A stretch of DNA of 64,000 bases from CAVVIH01 sp963748295 (GCA_963748295.1 CAVVIH010000003.1:62001-126000), one strand, 5' to 3'; shown: positions 10,110-18,747, counted from the stretch's first letter. Program-made: numbers and translations. The notes: a model not told the origin generated them from the sequence alone.

Positions 10110-10469
10110 TCACGACGACAGCCAGGTGCGGGCGCCAGCCGCGTCGTCCTCGGCGAAGAACTCCACGGGCGCCTTCCGCAGGTCGGCCCCGGCGAACATC
10201 AGGCTCTCGCCCTTCCATCGCGACGGGCCGACGATCGCGATGCGCTCGATCGAGTCGCCGTGCTTGACGAAGAACGTCAGGTCGTTCCAGTCCTTCCGGG
10301 GCTCCCAGCCGTCGAAGTCCTTGAGCACGAACAGCAGCCGGACCGGGCCGACGCGGCGCATCTCGGCCGCGAGCTGCTCCTGGCATCGATCGAGGTCGGC
10401 TTTCTTCAGCGTGCCCTGGATTTCCACGCGATAGACGTTGTCGCCGTCGGTACGCATCGCAATAGGCAT
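10110..10469 (-). CDS. SpoIIAA-like (STAS-related) protein
   Basis: 119 residues from the ATG at 10469. The sequence YRVEIQGTLKKADLDRCQEQL, VRLLFVLKDFDGWEP, DLTFFVKHGDSIERIAIVG and APVEFFAEDDAAGARTWL matches the SpoIIAA-like family, single-domain cytosolic proteins with a STAS fold whose role is not established. It is first in the minus-strand operon and is preceded by a sigma-54-like promoter at 10509-10524. Together with the STAS protein at 4098 this gives two STAS-type proteins in one operon. Confidence 0.8.
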   Translation of the reverse strand: MPIAMRTDGDNVYRVEIQGTLKKADLDRCQEQLAAEMRRVGPVRLLFVLKDFDGWEPRKDWNDLTFFVKHGDSIERIAIVGPSRWKGESLMFAGADLRKAPVEFFAEDDAAGARTWLSS

Positions 10470-10508
10470 TGGTGGCGGACTGCTCCCGCAATTGTCCGCA
10501 GGCCTGTC

Positions 10509-10524
10509 AGCAGGGAGTGTGCCC
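10509..10524 (-). promoter_or_regulatory. Sigma-54-like promoter for the SpoIIAA-MscS operon
   Basis: Minus strand GGGCACACTCCCTGCT: GGCAC in the -24 box, CTGCT in the -12 box, correct 12-base offset. The predicted start is about 10498, 29 bases before the ATG at 10469. It lies 97 bases from enhancer site 2. Confidence 0.65.
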
Positions 10525-10620
10525 GGTGCACGACACCGCGGAAACAGCCGTGAAACGTCGCTCGGTCCGCAGTTTGGCCGGATGCGGCCCCACGGCGGGC
10601 GGTGATCGCTCACGACGGGC

Positions 10621-10655
10621 CTCCGTTCGACCGGAGTTCCTCCGTGATTCCGGAT
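10621..10655. promoter_or_regulatory. Tandem-palindrome enhancer site 2
   Basis: CTCCGT-TCGA-CCGGAG-TTC-CTCCGT-GATT-CCGGAT; every half-site matches at five or six of six positions with the standard spacing. It lies between two divergent operons (10469 minus, 10764 plus), both with -24/-12 promoters at 97 and 64 bases. Confidence 0.8.
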
Positions 10656-10718
10656 GGCGAACGGCGGCGAAAGGGGGCGGAAACGGCGGCACGCGCCGCA
10701 CCGAGCGGGAAACCGGGT

Positions 10719-10734
10719 CGGCTCCGCAATTGCA
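10719..10734 (+). promoter_or_regulatory. Sigma-54-like promoter for the 10764 operon
   Basis: CGGCTCCGCAATTGCA: GGC in the -24 box, perfect TTGCA in the -12 box, correct offset. The predicted start is 10745, leaving a 19-base leader that contains AAGGAAGG before the ATG at 10764. Confidence 0.65.
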
Positions 10735-10763
10735 CAACAGCTCTCGAAAAGGAAGGCATCCCA

Positions 10764-11316
10764 ATGCACAAGAAACTCGTGATCGTGGCAGTCGCCGGCC
10801 TGCTGGCCCCGGCGGTCCTGCTCGCCCAGAAAACCAGTTATGACTACGAAAAGACCGCAGACTTCGCGAGCTTCAAGACCTACGCGCACAAGGACGGCAC
10901 CAAGGTCGGACAGCAGCTCATTGACGACCGCATCGTCACCGCGATCGATGCGCAGCTGGCGGCCAAGGGGCTGAAGAAGGTCGACGAGAATCCGGACCTG
11001 TTCGTCGTCTACCACGTGGCGTTCGACAAGCAGAAGGACATCTCGACGTACAGCTCGGGCGGCGGCGGTTATGGCGCCTACGGGTGGGGCTGGGGCGGCG
11101 GCTGGGCGGGCGGCACCACGACGACGCAGGTGCGGGACATTCTCGTCGGGTACGCTCGTCATCGATCTCGCGGACGCGAAGAAGGCACAGCTCGCGTGGC
11201 GCGGAATGGGCGTGAAGGAAGTCAACACGCAGGCGAATCCCGAGAAACGCGACAAGAGCATCAACGAGGCGGTGAAGAAGATCATGAAGAACTACCCGCC
11301 GAAGCAGAAGAAGTAG
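10764..11316 (+). CDS. DUF4136 secreted protein (frameshift near 11145)
   Basis: About 183 residues. Signal peptide MHKKLVIVAVAGLLAPAVLLAQ, then YDYEKTADFASFKTYAH, RIVTAIDAQLAAKGLKKVDENPDLFVVYHVAFD, a Gly/Tyr/Trp-rich stretch, and GTLVIDLADAKKAQLAWRGMG, ending NYPPKQKK. This is the full DUF4136 pattern. The last 55 residues are in another frame because of one indel after QVRDI. The SD and start are clear. It is the first gene of a three-gene operon behind the promoter at 10719. Function unknown; it is the third copy in the window. Confidence 0.85.
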
Positions 11317-11327
11317 AGGGTATCGAC

Positions 11328-11828
11328 GTGGTTCGACGGACGGCGGCGGCCTTCGTGCTGCTGATGGCTGCAAGTGTCGCCGCGCAGGCGCAAGGAACGC
11401 AGAGCGACGACCGCGAAACCAGGACCCTCAATCTGACGGCGTACGCCGAGCTGCTGCGCAGCGACGTGCGCGCGCAGAAAGTGGCGATCATCACCGAGGT
11501 CATGGGCTTCACGGAGGACGAGGACGCGAAGTTCTGGCCGATCTATCGCGAGTACGACTCGGAGATGGCGAAGCTTGGCGACGAGCGTGTCGCGCTCATC
11601 GCCGAGTACGCGAAGAACTACGACAGCCTGACCGACGCGGTTGCCGACAAGCTCGCCACCAGCGCGATCGAGCTGGAGGGAAAGCGGCAGGCGGTCGAGG
11701 CGAAGTGCTACGAGCGCGTCAAGGCGGCGCTGTCGCCGCGTACCGCCATGCGCTTCCTGCAGGTGGAGCATCAGCTGCGGCTGTTGATCGACTTGCAGAT
11801 TGCCGCGTCACTTCCGATCGCCAAGTAG
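11328..11828 (+). CDS. Secreted helical protein of unknown function
   Basis: 166 residues from a GTG at 11328 with AGAGGG seven bases upstream. The signal peptide ends near AAQAQG. The mature protein is almost all charged helix (VRAQKVAIITEVMGFTEDEDAKFWPIYREYDSEMAKLGDERVALIAEYAK). The FTEDEDAKFWPIYREYD segment recalls the LTxxQ-type helical periplasmic proteins related to Spy and CpxP, which act as chaperones, but the match is loose and I give no function. It is 11 bases after the DUF4136 stop, so in the same operon. Confidence 0.65.
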   Translation: MVRRTAAAFVLLMAASVAAQAQGTQSDDRETRTLNLTAYAELLRSDVRAQKVAIITEVMGFTEDEDAKFWPIYREYDSEMAKLGDERVALIAEYAKNYDSLTDAVADKLATSAIELEGKRQAVEAKCYERVKAALSPRTAMRFLQVEHQLRLLIDLQIAASLPIAK

Positions 11829-11854
11829 CGCGAAGACGGAGAAAAGACCGAGAC

Positions 11855-12664
11855 ATGTCTACACGAAGGTGGGGTTCGGCCGTTCTGGTGCTGGCGCTTG
11901 CGACCGGCGTGTCGGTGTCGGCCGACCGGATCAAGATGAAGTCGGGAAAGGTCATCGAGGGCGTGTTCATCGGCGGCGACAGCAGGAGCGTGCGGATCCT
12001 CCTCGACAACGGCAGCGTGTCCGAGGTGGCGCTGCACGACGCCGTGTCGGTGGAGTTCACCGCGCGCAAGCCGGCGCCGACGCCGGCGCCAGCCCAGGCA
12101 GCTGCTCCCGCTCGGGCGCCGGCAGGCGCGGCGCCTGCTCCGGCCCCGCGTCCGAAGCCGGTGACGGTCCCGGCGGGTACGGTTATCAACGTGCGCCTGA
12201 CCCAGGCAATTGACGTGGACGCCTCGCAGGCAGGCCAGAAGTTCAAGGGCGTGGTCGACGATCCGGTGAGCGTCGGCGGGTCCGTTGTGATTCCACGCGG
12301 CGCATCCGCCGTCCTGCAAGCGGTTCACGTGCAGCAGTCGGGCAGCATGAAAGGCAGCGACAAGATCTCGCTGAAGCTGAACGCCGTCGGCTTCGGCGGC
12401 ATGATGTACGAGGTCGCGACCGGATACGTCGAAACGAAGGGCAAAGGTGAAGGCAAGAAGACGGCCCGCAAGGTCGGCGGCGGCGCCGGCCTCGGCGCGA
12501 TCGTCGGCGGCATCGCCGGCGGCGGGGAAGGGGCGGCGATCGGCGCGGCGATCGGCGGTGTGACGGGCGCCGCGGTGTCAGCCAGCGGCGAGGAGCATCT
12601 GCAACTGCCGGCGGAGACCCGCATGCAGTTCCAGCTCACGTCGGCCGTGAATATCCGTCCGTAG
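11855..12664 (+). CDS. Secreted glycine-zipper protein with an N-terminal small beta domain
   Basis: 269 residues. Signal peptide to about residue 23; a first small beta domain (DRIKMKSGKVIEGVFIGGDSRSVRILLDNG), a long Pro/Ala linker, a second beta domain (VPAGTVINVRLTQAIDVDASQAGQKFKG) and a glycine zipper (GLGAIVGGIAGGGEGAAIGAAIGG) that could insert in the outer membrane or oligomerise. Function unknown. It is last in the sigma-54-linked operon and converges with regulator 1, leaving 9 bases between the stops. Confidence 0.75.
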   Translation: MSTRRWGSAVLVLALATGVSVSADRIKMKSGKVIEGVFIGGDSRSVRILLDNGSVSEVALHDAVSVEFTARKPAPTPAPAQAAAPARAPAGAAPAPAPRPKPVTVPAGTVINVRLTQAIDVDASQAGQKFKGVVDDPVSVGGSVVIPRGASAVLQAVHVQQSGSMKGSDKISLKLNAVGFGGMMYEVATGYVETKGKGEGKKTARKVGGGAGLGAIVGGIAGGGEGAAIGAAIGGVTGAAVSASGEEHLQLPAETRMQFQLTSAVNIRP

Positions 12665-12673
12665 AATTTCGGG

Positions 12674-13672
12674 CTACGACGCTTTCGGCCGGGCAAGTCC
12701 CAGCTTGGCCATGCGCGTTTCCAGCGTGGTCGGCCGGAGCCCGAGCCGCTCCGCCGCGCCACCCAGCCCTCGAATCCGCCAGCCGGAGGTTTCGAGCACA
12801 CTCCGGATGTGTTCCTTCTGAACGTCCGCCAGCCGCACGCTGCGGTTCAGGCCGGACGCGGACGTGGCCGGAAGCGGAATGGAGAGCCGCGGTCCCGTCG
12901 TCAGAATCAGCGCCCGCTCCACGACGTTCCGGAGTTCGCGGATGTTTCCAGGCCACGGATACCGCTGCAAGGCCGTCATCGTCTCGGGCGCGATCTCGTG
13001 GATCTGCTTGCCGAGCAGCTTCGCGTGCTCGCCGACGAAACGCCAGACCAGCAGCGGGATGTCGTCCACCCGCTCGCGCAGCGGGGGAATCCGGATGGGA
13101 AACACGTTGAGACGATAGAACAGGTCGTCGCGGAAGGCCTGTTCGGCGACGCGTCGCTCGAGGTCGCGATGCGTGGCCGCGATGATCCTGACGTCCACCG
13201 GGAGGCCCTTCGGGCTGCCCAGCCGCTCGATTTGCCGCTCCTCGATGACCCGCAGCAGCTTGACCTGGACTTCCGGCACGAGATCGCCGATTTCGTCCAG
13301 GAAGATCGTGGAATGGTTGGCCAGCTCGAAACGGCCGATCTGCTGCGCCACCGCATCGGTGTACGCCCCCTTTTCACGGCCGAACAGCTCGCTCTCGATC
13401 AAAGTGCTCGGGATCGCCGCGCAATTCACCCGGACCATTTCGCGGCCGGCCCGCGCGCTGTGCTCGTGTATCCGGGCGGCGAACAGCTCCTTGCCCGTGC
13501 CCGTTTCCCCGATGAGCAGCACCGTGGAATCGGTGACCGCGACCTGCTCGAGCTGCTCGAGTACACGCCGGACCGCTGGGCTTTCTCCAACGATTTCGCC
13601 ACCGTTCTGCCTGCGGGTCGCGCGGACCCCTTTCGAGAGGGCATGCAGTTCGGCGACCTTCACGGGGTTCAT
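12674..13672 (-). CDS. Sigma-54 enhancer-binding protein without a sensor domain, GAYTDA loop
   Basis: 332 residues. The AAA+ domain starts at about residue 25: Walker A GETGTGKE (55-62), the sigma-54 contact loop GAYTDA (102-107), Walker B IFLDEIGD (123-130), and the arginine-finger region RDDLFYRLNVFPIRIPPLRER. The last 40 residues are a Fis/FhlA-type helix-turn-helix (GWRIRGLGGAAERLGLRPTT). There is no GAF, receiver or PAS domain. The usual loop is GAFTGA; aspartate replaces its second glycine. In NorR the same change (G266D) frees the protein from repression by its sensor, so this regulator may be constitutively competent and controlled by its own level. CAGGAG precedes the ATG. Its own promoter (13751) looks sigma-54 dependent, which suggests autoregulation. 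Confidence 0.9.
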   Translation of the reverse strand: MNPVKVAELHALSKGVRATRRQNGGEIVGESPAVRRVLEQLEQVAVTDSTVLLIGETGTGKELFAARIHEHSARAGREMVRVNCAAIPSTLIESELFGREKGAYTDAVAQQIGRFELANHSTIFLDEIGDLVPEVQVKLLRVIEERQIERLGSPKGLPVDVRIIAATHRDLERRVAEQAFRDDLFYRLNVFPIRIPPLRERVDDIPLLVWRFVGEHAKLLGKQIHEIAPETMTALQRYPWPGNIRELRNVVERALILTTGPRLSIPLPATSASGLNRSVRLADVQKEHIRSVLETSGWRIRGLGGAAERLGLRPTTLETRMAKLGLARPKAS

Positions 13673-13750
13673 GGCACGGACTCCTGGATCGCTCGCAGTT
13701 CGCAGCAGCTCACGACCGGTTGTGACTATTGATGTCTGAACCAGGAAAAG

Positions 13751-13766
13751 AGCAACAGACGTACCC
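13751..13766 (-). promoter_or_regulatory. Sigma-54-like promoter for regulator 1
   Basis: Minus strand GGGTACGTCTGTTGCT: GG-ACG in the -24 region and perfect TTGCT at -12 with the right offset. The predicted start is near 13740, 68 bases before the ATG. It lies only 39 bases from enhancer site 7, closer than the other pairs. Confidence 0.55.
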
Positions 13767-13804
13767 GGCCGCTATTCCTGGCCTCGACAGGAGCCGGATC
13801 GTGC

Positions 13805-13839
13805 CTACGGCATCCCGGAGCATACCCGCAATGTCGGAG
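13805..13839. promoter_or_regulatory. Tandem-palindrome enhancer site 7
   Basis: CTACGG-CATC-CCGGAG-CAT-ACCCGC-AATG-TCGGAG. Three half-sites are strong and one (ACCCGC) is weak; spacing is exact. The 334-base gap 13673-14006 between regulator 1 and the efflux operon holds this site plus a promoter on each side and nothing else I can identify. Confidence 0.7.
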
Positions 13840-13930
13840 GGATCCGGGACCCGGCACGCCTGCCAGGGTAGTCAACGCTAATCCGGAAGAATCATTCGTT
13901 TATGACGACGGAAGCGGCCGGAGTGCTTCG

Positions 13931-13946
13931 TGGCACGACCAGTGCT
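13931..13946 (+). promoter_or_regulatory. Sigma-54 promoter for the efflux operon
   Basis: TGGCACGACCAGTGCT is one of the two best matches in the window (TGGCACGRNNNGTGCT). The predicted start is 13957, 50 bases before the ATG at 14007. Enhancer site 7 ends 92 bases upstream. Confidence 0.8.
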
Positions 13947-14006
13947 GTCATCGCGCACGGGTGACCACGATCTCCCGAGCCTTCGAGCGATCGTCCGGGC
14001 ACCGGG

Positions 14007-14570
14007 ATGACGTCCATGCTCCCATATCAGAAACACGCGATCGGCCGTGCCACGGCCGGATTGAAGCAGGCGATCGTCTCGCTGTGGCTTGTCGTCCTCG
14101 TCCTGGCGCTGCCCGGGAGCGCGCAGGCATCCTTCCTGTCCCCGGAACTGGAAGACAAGCTGGCGGGATTCCTGGCGGTCGTCATCCTGTTCGTCGTCCC
14201 CGTCGTGCTCATCGTCCTGTTCTGGATGGTGCACGTCCTGCCGGAGAAGATCGCCCACAAGCGCCACCACCCGCAGTTCGAGGCGATCCGGACTCTCTGC
14301 CTGTTGTCGCTCGTCTTCGGCGGGCTGCTCTGGCCGCTGGCCTGGATTTGGGCGTACTCGAAGCCCGTCATGTACAAGATGGCCTACGGCACGGACAAGC
14401 TTCCTCACGCCGAACACGACGAGGCGTATCCCGGCGAGGAGCCCGTCCCTCCCAGCCTGCGTGATCGAGTGGCGCTGCTCGAGGATCGGGTCCCGCCAGA
14501 CGAGCTCGACGCGCTTCGCGCCGATCTCGCGGCGCTCGAATCGAAGTACCGGGAGCGCGAGGTCCGATAG
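14007..14570 (+). CDS. DUF3302 inner-membrane protein
   Basis: 187 residues. There are three hydrophobic segments (about 22-40, 52-75, 98-116) and a soluble charged tail. FWMVHVLPEKIAHKRHHPQFEAI and LCLLSLVFGGLLWPLAWIWAY are typical of DUF3302, the family of E. coli YiaW, which is encoded next to the HlyD-like YiaV. The same pairing occurs here, so it is probably an accessory of the membrane-fusion protein. The stop directly abuts the next ATG (14571). Confidence 0.8.
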   Translation: MTSMLPYQKHAIGRATAGLKQAIVSLWLVVLVLALPGSAQASFLSPELEDKLAGFLAVVILFVVPVVLIVLFWMVHVLPEKIAHKRHHPQFEAIRTLCLLSLVFGGLLWPLAWIWAYSKPVMYKMAYGTDKLPHAEHDEAYPGEEPVPPSLRDRVALLEDRVPPDELDALRADLAALESKYREREVR

Positions 14571-15846
14571 ATGGAAATCCTGCTGCTCGGCGTCTACTCG
14601 TTCTTCGTCTGGCTGATCTTCATCAAGCTGAAGCTGCTGCCGTGGACCACGCCCTGGAAGGTGGCGGTCGCGATCTTCCCGGTCGTCGCGATTGCGGCCA
14701 TGCTGCTGCTGCTCGAACATCTTCGCGCCGACGACCACCGACGTCCGCGTCGTCAACTACGTCGTGCCGATCGTCTCGCAGGTTCGCGGCCGCGTCATCG
14801 ACGTGCCGATCGAAAACAACCGGCCGGTGAAGAAGGACGACGTGCTGTTCAAGATCGATCCGACGCCGTACCAGAACGACGTCAAGTCGCTCGAGGCGCG
14901 TCTCGCGGCGGAGGAAGCGAAGGTGGGGGCAGAGCGCGCCCGCGTGAACGAGGCGGAGGCGAAGCTGACCGACGCGGCGTCAGGCGAGCGCCAGTTGCTC
15001 GAACAGTTGAACGAGGCCACGGCGCAGGTCGGAGCTCTGACGGCCTCTCTCGAGCTCGCGCGCAAGCGCGTCGCGCAGAATACCGAGCTCGTCTCGACCG
15101 GCGCCGGCAACCGGTTCGACCTCGAGCAGGCGCAGACGAACGTGAGCGAGCTGACCTCGCAGCTCGCGGCGGCGCGCGCGTCCGAGCAAAAGGTGAAGGA
15201 AAAGCTTTCCGGCCGCGTCGGCGGCGACATCTCGGAGGTCGCGCAGGTGAAGGCGCAGATCGCCACGGCGAAGGCGCAGCTGCAGGTTTCACAGGCGCAG
15301 GTCGACACGACGCGCGCGGAACTGGAGACCGCCCGCTGGAGTCTGGCGCAGACGACCGTGCTCGCGCCCGGCAACGGCCGGATGGTCAACGTGAACCTCC
15401 GGCCCGGGTTCTTCGTCGCCGGCATGCCGTTCAACGAGGTCATGACCTTCGTCGACAACGACTACCAGATCTTCGCGCTGTTCGGACAGAACGAGCTGCA
15501 TCAGGTCGAGCCCGGAAACGAAGTTGAAATCACGCTGGACACCTACCCCGGGCGCATCATCAAGGCGCACGTGGACTCGGTGATCTGGGCGCAGTCGCAG
15601 GGGCAGCTCGACGCCCAGGGCAATCTTCCCTCGACGCTGATCAGCGCACCGCCCGGCCGTTTCCCCGTGAAGCTCGTCGTCGCCGATGTCGACAAGTCGC
15701 TGTTCCTCGCGGCCGGCGCGCGCGGCTCGGCCGCGATCTACACCGAGCATCTCGCGATGCTTCACATCATCCGGAAGGTGCTGATGCGGGTGTCGTCGTA
15801 CTTCGACTACATCATCATCAAGCACAGCATCAGCGTGGGGCACTGA
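14571..15846 (+). CDS. HlyD/EmrA-type membrane-fusion protein (frameshift near 14715)
   Basis: About 425 residues. N-terminal membrane segments (MEILLLGVYSFFVWLIFIKLKLLPW, VAVAIFPVVAIAAMLLLL), then the biotinyl-lipoyl half (VVPIVSQVRGRVIDVPIENNRPVKKDDVLFKIDP), a long coiled coil (about residues 95-225) and a beta-barrel domain (QTTVLAPGNGRMVNVNLRPGFFVAG). Extended HlyD proteins like YiaV and YibH share this layout. It would link an inner-membrane pump to the outer-membrane channel encoded next. No pump gene is adjacent, so the partner is unknown or the DUF3302 protein replaces it. One indel splits the frame after AMLLLL. Confidence 0.85.
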
Positions 15847-17252
15847 TGTCGGCCGCGGCAGTCGCACGCCGGACGGCGCTGGCGATGTCCGTCGTCATGC
15901 TCGGGGCGCTCTCGGGATGCATCCTGAAGAAGCCACCTGACACTGCCGCCATCAAGGAGGAGGCGCTGCCGACGGTGGAGGTGCCGGCGGAATGGCGCCC
16001 CTCGACGCCCGCCGGACCCGGTGAAATTGCCGACAACTGGCTCTCGACCTTCCACGACGATCAGCTGACTGCGGCCGTTCTCGAAGCGATTGGCCACAAT
16101 GCGGATCTGCGGGTTGCCGCGGCGCGCGTCGAGCAGGCGGTGCTGTACACGAAGCAGGCAGGGGCCAGGCTGTATCCGACCGCCGACCTCCTCGCGCGCG
16201 GCGGCGGCAAGATGTCGGGCGACCAATCGGGCCTGGAGGGCGCGGCGCTGACGATCACATGGGAGCTGGACATCTGGGGCCGTGTTCGCTACGGCCGCGC
16301 GGCGGCCGCGGCCGATGCCGCATCCGTCCAGGCGGACTTCGCCTACGCCCGCCAGTCGATTGCCGCAACCGTCGCGCGGAACTGGTTCCTCGCCACCGAA
16401 GCAGGATTGCAGGCCGAGGTCGCCCGCGGCGCGATTCGAGACAACGAGTCGCTGGTGCGGCTGTCCGAAGAGCGGTCGCGAATCGGCGTCGGCAACGACG
16501 AGGAGGTCTATATAGCCCGCGCGAACGCGGGCGCCTCGCGCGACAACCTCCGCCAGGTCGAGCTCGCGCGCGAGCAGGCGATTCGTGCGCTCGAGATTCT
16601 TCTGGGCCGCTACCCCTCGGCCGCGGCCGTGATCACCCCGACGCTGCCGGGTCAGCCACCCCCGATACCGGCGGGACTGCCGTCGCAGCTGCTCGAACGC
16701 CGGCCGGACGTCATCGCCGCCGAGCGCCGCATTGCCGCGGCGTTCAATCGCGTGCACGAAGCGAAAGCGGCGCGGCTGCCCGCGATCGCGCTGACCACCG
16801 GCGTCAGCTCGATCTCGAGCGAGCTGTTCGTGCTGGAGGAGCGCGACAACCCCATCTGGAATTTCGGCGCCAACCTGGTGATGCCGATCTTCCGCGGCGG
16901 CGCGCTCAAGACGCAGGTCGAGATCCGGACCGCCGAGCAGAAGCAGGCGGTTGCCGCCTATGCCGCGGTCGGCCTGCGCGCGTTCGGCGAAGTCGAGAAC
17001 GCGCTGTCGTCCGAGATCGCGGCGAAGGACCGCGAGCAGATCCTCGCCCAGACACTCGCGGACACCCAGCGCGCGTTCGATGTGGTGCAGACGCAGTTCA
17101 AGGTGGGCAGCACCGACCTGCGGTTCGTGACCCAGCGTCAGCTGGCGCTGAACGCCGCCCGGTCCGCGCTGATCCGCATGCAGGCCGAGCAGCGCGTGCA
17201 GCGCGTCAACCTGCACCTGGCGCTCGGCGGCAGCTTCGAGCAACAGCAGTAG
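15846..17252 (+). CDS. NodT-family outer-membrane efflux lipoprotein (TolC-like)
   Basis: 468 residues. The lipoprotein signal ends in LSGC (Cys at residue 25). It continues with the NodT/OprM pattern: NWLSTFHDDQLTAAVLEAIGHNADLRVAAARVEQA, WELDIWGRVRYGRAAAAADA, then a second helical repeat with LPSQLLERRPDVIAAERRIAAA and PIWNFGANLVMPIFRGG. It forms the outer-membrane duct of a tripartite exporter. It overlaps the HlyD stop by one base (TGATG) and is the last gene of the efflux operon. It converges with the gene ending at 17269. Confidence 0.92.
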   Translation: MSAAAVARRTALAMSVVMLGALSGCILKKPPDTAAIKEEALPTVEVPAEWRPSTPAGPGEIADNWLSTFHDDQLTAAVLEAIGHNADLRVAAARVEQAVLYTKQAGARLYPTADLLARGGGKMSGDQSGLEGAALTITWELDIWGRVRYGRAAAAADAASVQADFAYARQSIAATVARNWFLATEAGLQAEVARGAIRDNESLVRLSEERSRIGVGNDEEVYIARANAGASRDNLRQVELAREQAIRALEILLGRYPSAAAVITPTLPGQPPPIPAGLPSQLLERRPDVIAAERRIAAAFNRVHEAKAARLPAIALTTGVSSISSELFVLEERDNPIWNFGANLVMPIFRGGALKTQVEIRTAEQKQAVAAYAAVGLRAFGEVENALSSEIAAKDREQILAQTLADTQRAFDVVQTQFKVGSTDLRFVTQRQLALNAARSALIRMQAEQRVQRVNLHLALGGSFEQQQ

Positions 17253-17268
17253 CGGCGCGCCGTGCGCG

Positions 17269-18157
17269 TCAGAACACGATCTGCCAGGCCAGCGTGATCG
17301 TCCGGAAGTCCGCGCCGACCCTCGTGGTCGCGCCGCTGCTGTAAGCAACCTTGATCGACTGCCGTCTACCCGCCGGGATAGACGACCGTGGCGCCCAGCC
17401 TGGTGTTCCGCTGAAGGTCCGCCTTGTCGACGCCGTCGATGTTCGTGCGTCCTCCGGTGTACCACGTGCCGTTGACCGACACCCAGAACCTCGGCGCCAC
17501 CGTGTAGCTGAGATGCGACTGCATCGAGAAGATCGGATCCTGGCGGCGCACGCTGGATCCTGGATAGAAACTGTCGTTCGTCGTGAAGAGCAGGAGCGCG
17601 CCGTAGACGTCGATCGTCCAGCGGCCGGCCGGATGCGACAACCCGATTTCCGGTTTGAACGACCAGCGGTTCGATCCCAGGTTGACCAGTTTCGTGGAGT
17701 CGTACTGGCCGACCGGCGGCGCGACGATGAGGCTGGCGCCGATGATCGTGCGGCGAGGCGCCTTGGCGAATTCCTGCCGCGTCATCGCCGGTGAGCCCTT
17801 CAGGATCACCGAGAGGCGCACCCGCGGATCGGCGAGGCCGCGCCGGCTGGCGGCTCGCGTCTGCTCGCCGATGTCGCCGGACGCCTCGCCCCAGGTGACC
17901 GGCAGCACGCCAAGAAGAAGCGCCTGCCGGCCGAACAGATTGAACGTGTGGCCGAACGCGAGACCGAGCACGCCGATCGTCGCGTCGACGTTCGTGATCG
18001 GGAGCGACGGATCCGTAAAGACGCCGCCCGCCGACCGGGTTGCGCTGATCACCACGAAGTTCGTGCCGATCGGCGACGGCGAGTACGTTCTGGGCTCCAG
18101 CTCCTGCGCGCTCGCGGAGGAGACGATCAGCAGCGAAATGACGGCTGCCCTGAGCAC
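17269..18157 (-). CDS. Outer-membrane 'transporter' family beta-barrel (frameshift near 17376)
   Basis: About 296 residues from a GTG at 18157. Signal peptide to about SSASAQ; then a 12-14 strand barrel with VISATRSAGGVFTDPSLPITNVDATIG, FGHTFNLFGRQALLLGVLPVTWGE and NRWSFKPEIGLSHPAGRWTIDVYGA. One indel after GATVVYP moves the last 33 residues (QSIKVAYSSGATTRVGADFRTITLAWQIVF) to another frame; the aromatic end is the usual barrel C-terminus. It belongs to the phenol-degradation-type transporter family; the substrate is unknown. It is 14 bases after the gene at 18172 and probably cotranscribed. Confidence 0.8.
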
Positions 18158-18171
18158 GTCGCTGGTGCGTC

Positions 18172-18747
18172 CTACTGGGACTTGCGGACGACCGTCACCA
18201 GCTTGATTGGCTTGTCGGCGTAATCTTCGACCACCACGCCGGCCTCGCCGCCCGGCTTCACCCGCGCGGCTGCGGCCATCGTGCCATTGCCAAGCCCGAC
18301 GTCGTCCACCTGCAGTTGAATCAGCCCGACCTCGAACCCTTCGCGCGGCTTGGCGTCGACGCGGCCGCCGCCGACGTAGAACATCGGCTCGGAGGTCACG
18401 ACGACGATGGTGCGGCCCTTGCCGGATGGCTGCTCGCGCGCCCACCGGATCGGAAACTTCTGATCGCCAACGGTGACCGAGCCCACCTCCGGCGCCTTCT
18501 TCAGAGCCGACACGAACGACCGGTAGCCGCCAGTCTTCAGCGCGGTCTCGACGGACGTCCGATCGAACTCGGGCGTGTAGCGCTGGATGTGGACCTGGAC
18601 GGTCGCGGCCGCGGCTCCCGTGCTCCCTCCCTGGACGTGGGCGTTGGCTGTGAAAGTTTCCGGAGCCCCGCGGCTCTGGGAGATCAGTTGGCCGGATCCT
18701 GCGGCGAGCATCACCAGCAGCACCGGGACGAGTTTCTGCACGCGCAT
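18172..18747 (-). CDS. Secreted protein, member B of the three-copy family
   Basis: 191 residues from the ATG at 18747, with AAGGAG 12 bases upstream. Signal peptide to about residue 25. Conserved blocks with copies A and C: ETFTANAHV, FVSALKKAPEVGSVTVG, RTIVVVTSEPMFYVGG, GFEVGLIQLQVDDVGLGNG and VVVEDYADKPIKLVTV. Function unknown; beta-rich, no cysteines. It has its own sigma-54-like promoter (18803-18818), although MscS copy 2 is directly upstream. Confidence 0.8.
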   Translation of the reverse strand: MRVQKLVPVLLVMLAAGSGQLISQSRGAPETFTANAHVQGGSTGAAAATVQVHIQRYTPEFDRTSVETALKTGGYRSFVSALKKAPEVGSVTVGDQKFPIRWAREQPSGKGRTIVVVTSEPMFYVGGGRVDAKPREGFEVGLIQLQVDDVGLGNGTMAAAARVKPGGEAGVVVEDYADKPIKLVTVVRKSQ

